Assembly (NCBI GenBank): GCA_008360975.2
Contig: CM039210.1
Location: 13,208,293-13,272,292, forward strand
Direction of reading: 5' to 3'
From: Lichenostomus cassidix
Taxonomy: Eukaryota > Chordata > Aves > Passeriformes > Meliphagidae
DNA length: 64,000 bases
The notes under the pieces were generated by a model. It saw nothing but the letters and a program-made list of their open reading frames with translations, had not been told where the DNA came from and searched no databases. Below are positions 60,311 through 64,000 of this stretch, one piece after another. A program made the translations under genes and the position numbers. Numbering within the stretch: the first letter of the stretch is position 1; each line of letters starts with the position of its first letter.

Positions 60311-60960
60311 TGCCGAGAGTGCACAGTCCCCCCCAGAACTGGGATGGGATTCCAGACCACGCCTGATTCCCACAAATCAGGAACACACCCTTAGGCAGTG
60401 CTTTGGGGTACATGGGTGACTCTGCTGGGATGAGATTATCATCCTGGCACCAATTACTGATGGAGTAGACCTTTTCACGGTGTCACGATTCTACTATGAC
60501 TCAATTTCTGGTGTTCTGACCAGGATAATGCCATCCCCCCTTTCAGGCTGAAGACAAACCTGAGGCAATGGGTAGCCTGGGAGGACCCCAGTAGTAGCAA
60601 TTTGTGGGGTTTCTCTGGTGCTGTCACCAGTGCGTTTACCCATTTCTCCCAAGTGTCCTTCTGGTAGGGCACCTAGTTTGTGAAAGGCGGTTCATCTCCA
60701 TGGAGAGGAATCCCCACCAGGCACGATGAAAGTGGGTCACTGACGCTGCCCATAGACAGGCACATATGGTCTTGCTGGAGTGCTTTTGCCAGTGTGACCC
60801 ACATATTGGCCTTTGGCTGAAGGACAGTCCACGCAACGACCTCTGATGCTAACAGGATCCAGGATGTCAGGAGAATGCAGAGGAAGGCAATTAGAGGCAT
60901 GGTGGTAAGAAAGGTATGGGTAGTCTTTTTTTTCTGTGGGATTTCAAGCAAAGATTATTA
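60311..60960 (-). pseudogene. env: env signal peptide and shortened surface subunit of provirus E
   Basis: The ATG at 60898-60900 (minus) starts a strong signal peptide (MPLIAFLCILLTSWILLA) followed by VVAWTVLQPKANMWVTLA and SCLVGIPL, typical of the alpharetroviral-like surface start. The frame stops at 60673. Only about 360 further bases remain before the transmembrane part, so most of the surface subunit is deleted. Confidence 0.7.
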
Positions 60961-61121
60961 AAAGATGGTTCTCTACTACTGTTTTTTCTTCTCCCCCTCT
61001 CATCCCCCCTTTTTCTTATAACACACAGGTAATAGGGTTGTGGGTTAGGGAAACACATGAGGATAACAGATAAGGGATTTTTGGGTCTGGGGAACTGCTT
61101 GAAGGCGGCACAATTAGATGT

Positions 61122-62238
61122 TCACGTGGCTGGTATCTTGTGCCGATGTCTTCTCCAAGCGGCACTGGTCTCCTTGTTTGGGGTTTCTTTGTCAGTGTCT
61201 GGAGCGTCATCTTCTGTCTGCTCAGGAGCTGTCACTGATGGTCGGAGGTAGGGCTTTACATATTTTCCTGGTATCCACTTGGGTCCTGAAGGTGTGGAAA
61301 CACAAGCATATCCCCTCCCCCACATACAATTAGTGAAAAGGGGCCTGATATTTGATGGCTTTCTGGATCTTTGATCAACACTGGTGGTTGTTCTTTTAAT
61401 TTGGCTTGAATCAAATTAATAAAATGCCGGAACACAGGGGGAGGGGGTGGGGTGGCTCATCAAACGAATTGTTCAATAAATTTATTGTAAAGAGGGCCTT
61501 ACAGAGTCTCACAATGGGAGAATTTACCTCTGACCCTCCCTGCTGATGGTCTAGGACCCTCTTAATTGTTTGATGGATCCTCTCAACTATAGATTGACCT
61601 GTGGGGGAGTGGGGAATGCCTGTAGTATGTTTGATACACCACAAGCTAAAAAATTCTTGAAGTCTGTTAGAGGTGTATGCTGGACCATTATTGGTTTTTA
61701 TCTCAGCAGGAACACCCAGGGTAGAAAAAGCAAGGAGAAAGTTCTTCATAACATCCCTCGCCTTTTCTCCTGCATGGACGGATGCAAAAACAGCTCCAGA
61801 AAATGTATCCAGGGAGACACGTACATATTTTAATCTGCCAAACTGGGGGACATTAGTTACATCTGTCTGCCAGATTTCACAGCTACCTAGAACCCGGGGG
61901 TTAACCCTGGACCCCAATGATGGCACTATTTAGGTCTGACAGCTAGGACAAGTTGCTACAATTGCCCTTGCCTGGTTTCGAGGCAGTTTAAACATCCTCA
62001 TGAGGGCTGGTATGTTTTGATGGTAAAATTGATGGCTTAGTTTTGCCTGAGCAAAAGTGTCCAGTACGTTGGGAGCTTGTACTGGCATAGCCAGAGCATC
62101 TGCCTTCCGATTCTCTTTGGCAACTGGTCCAAGGAGATCGGTGTGTGACCTCACATGCACTACATGGAACGGTTGCTTTCTTTGGGAGAGCAGAAAAACA
62201 AGTTTTGAGACCAGTTTATGCAATTTAGGGTTGGGCAT
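61122..62238 (-). pseudogene. pol: Integrase of provirus E, catalytic aspartate replaced
   Basis: The minus strand shows the zinc domain (HQFYHQNIPALMR, CPSC; 61930-62060), the core (61411-61926) and the C-terminal domain (WGRGYACVS, 61122-61325). The first triad residue is in WQTDVTNVP and the last in SIVERIHQ. The middle one is changed: KTNNGPAY has N where the homologous provirus D has D. Stops separate the three frames. The 250 bases after 61122 down to env show no gene. Confidence 0.8.
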
Positions 62239-63752
62239 GTCCTTTAACCAAGCATGTTATGCTCTGGCAATTACTCCAGCTACATTAGCTGAATCTGTTA
62301 CCAGATTAATAGGTTCCTCGAACTTCTCAAAAGTTCTAACAATGGCTGCTAACTCCACAATCTGTGGGAAACCCTCCACCACCTGGACATCAGACTCCTA
62401 CATCTGTGTCCTGGGATCCTTCCAAGTCATGACTCACTTTTGGGATCGCCCTGAGCCATCTGTAAAAATAGTTAGAGCTTTGAGAGGGGTCTAACTGTGA
62501 AGTTCTTTTGGGACCAAATGAAAAGCTGAATTGAACAATTTATGTTTTGGATGGTGAATTGAAACCTTGCCTGGATAACTATCCAGATTGAACTGAAGGT
62601 GTTCATTTGTTTGGAGTATGTGTTCTAAGGAATTATTGGCCAATGGCAAATAGATGCAGGTGAAATCACACCCCGCAAGGGTACGGAGGCGTTCTCTGGC
62701 TTTCATAATTAGTTGGGCTATCTGTTCTTGTGGTGTGGTTAGGGTTTTGAGTGGCTGATGTGATAAGATCCATTTTATTATAAGAAGTGGGTCTTTTTGC
62801 GCTGTGTCCCATTGAAAAATCAGTCCATGTAATGTGGGTGGCTTACCCAGAATGATGGAATTAAAGGGTAACTCAGGACTTGTCCAATGGGCTTGGCGTG
62901 AAGACAGGGCAAGCTGTACCTTAGCAATGGACTCCCAGGCATCCTCTGTGATGAATTGGGGTGAGTCCAGGTCCTCACAGCCTTTCAGGATGTTAAACAG
63001 TGGTGCGAGATCTTCCATCATAACCCCCAGCAGAGGACAAACCCAGTTGATAGAACCACAAAGCTGATGCAAGTCCCGGAGTGTCCTAGGGTTGTCCTTG
63101 ATGGTGAGCTGCTGGGGTAGGACGGTCTGTTCTGTTCGTTGATGCGGAGTCCCAGGTAAGTCTTTTCTTGCTCTATCTCGAACCCTGCCTTTTCAATGGC
63201 TTGAATAGTATTTTCTAGAGTCAAGTTCAGATACTTATCATCTCGTGCACAGATTAACACATTGTCCATGTTGTGGAGAATAATAGAATGCACGAACTCT
63301 TTGTGGACAGGGGACAGGACGCAGGCCACGTACCACTGGCAGATGGTCAGAGACTTTTTCATACCCTGGGGTAGCATGCGCCAGTGGTACCTGCGCTGGG
63401 GGGCTTGCTGGTGCAGGGACGGCACGGAGAAAGCAAACCAGGGGGCGCCACTTGGGTGTACGGGGATTGTGAAGAAGCAGTCTTTAATGTCTATGACAGC
63501 AAGCTTCCACTGCCGGGGGAGCATTGAGGGTGAGGGCAGGCCGGGCTGCAGGGGACCCATATCCTCAATGACTTCATTGATTTTCCTGAGGTCTTGGAGG
63601 AGCCTCCACTTGTCTCTTCCAGGTTTCCGGATGACAAAGACAGGGGAGTTCCAAGGGCTATTAGTTGGTACAGTGTGACCCTTGGCAAACTGTTCCTCTA
63701 CTAGGGACTCTAGAGCGTTTAGCTTCTCCTTGGTGAGGGGCCACTGGGCCAC
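62239..63752 (-). pseudogene. pol: Reverse transcriptase and RNase H of provirus E, active site altered
   Basis: RT on the minus strand has WPLTKEKLNALE, LLQDLRKINEVI, DIKDCFFTIPVHP and LPQGMKKS. The active-site tetrad reads NMDN (near 63262) where YMDD is expected. A shift near 63070-63130 moves the frame to 62491-63072 (connection). RNase H is in pieces around 62060-62330 (VTDSANVAG and RSHTDLL). The gene type is betaretroviral, close to provirus D. Confidence 0.8.
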
Positions 63753-64000
63753 CCGTACTGGGTTGTTTGTTTGTCAGGTAATGGGGGGGGGAGCACTCCC
63801 CAGTGGCCCCAACTAGAAATCCTGAGATGGAGGTGGGATTACTAGCTGAGTTCCCCATTGGGTAAGCAGGTCTATGCCCCAGAGGGTAAAACCTGAGCCA
63901 ATTACAAATGGCCAGATGGTGGCTGTATTACCCTCAGGGCTTTCTATAATGATATTATTTGCACTCCTCATGGAAGTCGCTGATCCTCCTATGCCCATGA
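63753..64000 (-). pseudogene. pro: Protease C-terminal part of provirus E (partial, at window edge)
   Basis: The minus-strand frame 63813-63998 reads FTLWGIDLLTQWG, matching the protease end LWGRDVLAAWG of provirus D. A shift near 63790 separates it from RT. The active-site part lies outside the window. Confidence 0.65.

Larger units (their letters stand above)
59108..64000 (-). mobile_element. Provirus E: 3' two-thirds of a betaretrovirus-like ERV with alpharetrovirus-like env (5' part outside window)
   Basis: On the minus strand the window holds, from the right edge, the protease end, RT, RNase H, integrase, a shortened env, PPT and the 3' LTR (59108-59671). It is the same family as provirus F and the solo LTR 41090. 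Catalytic residues of RT and integrase are altered and stops are common, so it is defective. gag, the protease start and the 5' LTR are beyond 64000. Confidence 0.85.

Overview
Organism. The window is vertebrate and almost certainly avian. It carries CR1 LINE pieces with the ORF1 esterase/coiled-coil region and ORF2, ERVL-type LTRs of about 1.3 kb of a kind I know from neoavian genomes, and a very dense stack of endogenous retroviruses (ERVs). No complete host gene is visible. Such ERV density suggests heterochromatin or a W chromosome, but that is inference only. || Layout. (1) From before position 1 to 28241 lies provirus A (+ strand, gammaretrovirus-like gag-pol, old). It contains two solo LTRs (7477-8158, 9115-9698) and provirus C (- strand, 9873-27144). 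C in turn contains two solo LTRs inside its left LTR and provirus B (+ strand, 13765-24680). B contains four further solo LTRs. Target-site duplications (TSDs) fix most of these boundaries. (2) 28242-40410 is a minus-strand CR1 (end of ORF1, start of ORF2). It is split by an ERVL LTR (28524-38893), which is itself split by older LTR material carrying provirus D (29514-36655, + strand, no env). Provirus A sits in the ORF2 endonuclease start of the same CR1. (3) 40585-42161 holds another CR1 tail and two LTR pieces. (4) 42162-54798 is provirus G (- strand). It is a gammaretrovirus-like element whose two 625-bp LTRs are identical as read and whose pol frame of about 1175 codons is open. Its env is interrupted by the 2.5-kb mini-provirus F (43837-46334, + strand). 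(5) 54799-59107 is mostly CR1 (-), with one ERVL LTR and two short unexplained open stretches. (6) 59108 to the window end is provirus E (- strand, F family), whose 5' part lies outside the window. || How the parts work together. Each provirus follows the order LTR, primer-binding site (PBS), gag, pro-pol, env, polypurine tract (PPT), LTR. A, B and G use the gammaretroviral plan in which gag and pol share a frame across a stop codon. D uses the betaretroviral plan: gag, a dUTPase-like domain fused to protease, then pol in shifted frames. E and F pair a betaretrovirus-like pol and a Lys-type PBS with an alpharetrovirus-like Env transmembrane subunit. Broken genes are described as broken; none appears able to support replication alone, since even G has stop codons in gag and env and an interrupted env. 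|| Relative ages from LTR-pair divergence as read by eye: A and C about 8 percent, D about 1.6, B about 1.5, F about 1.3, G zero. F lies inside G yet looks older than G. The simplest reading is that a G genome already carrying F was copied by reverse transcription, or that the G LTRs were homogenised.
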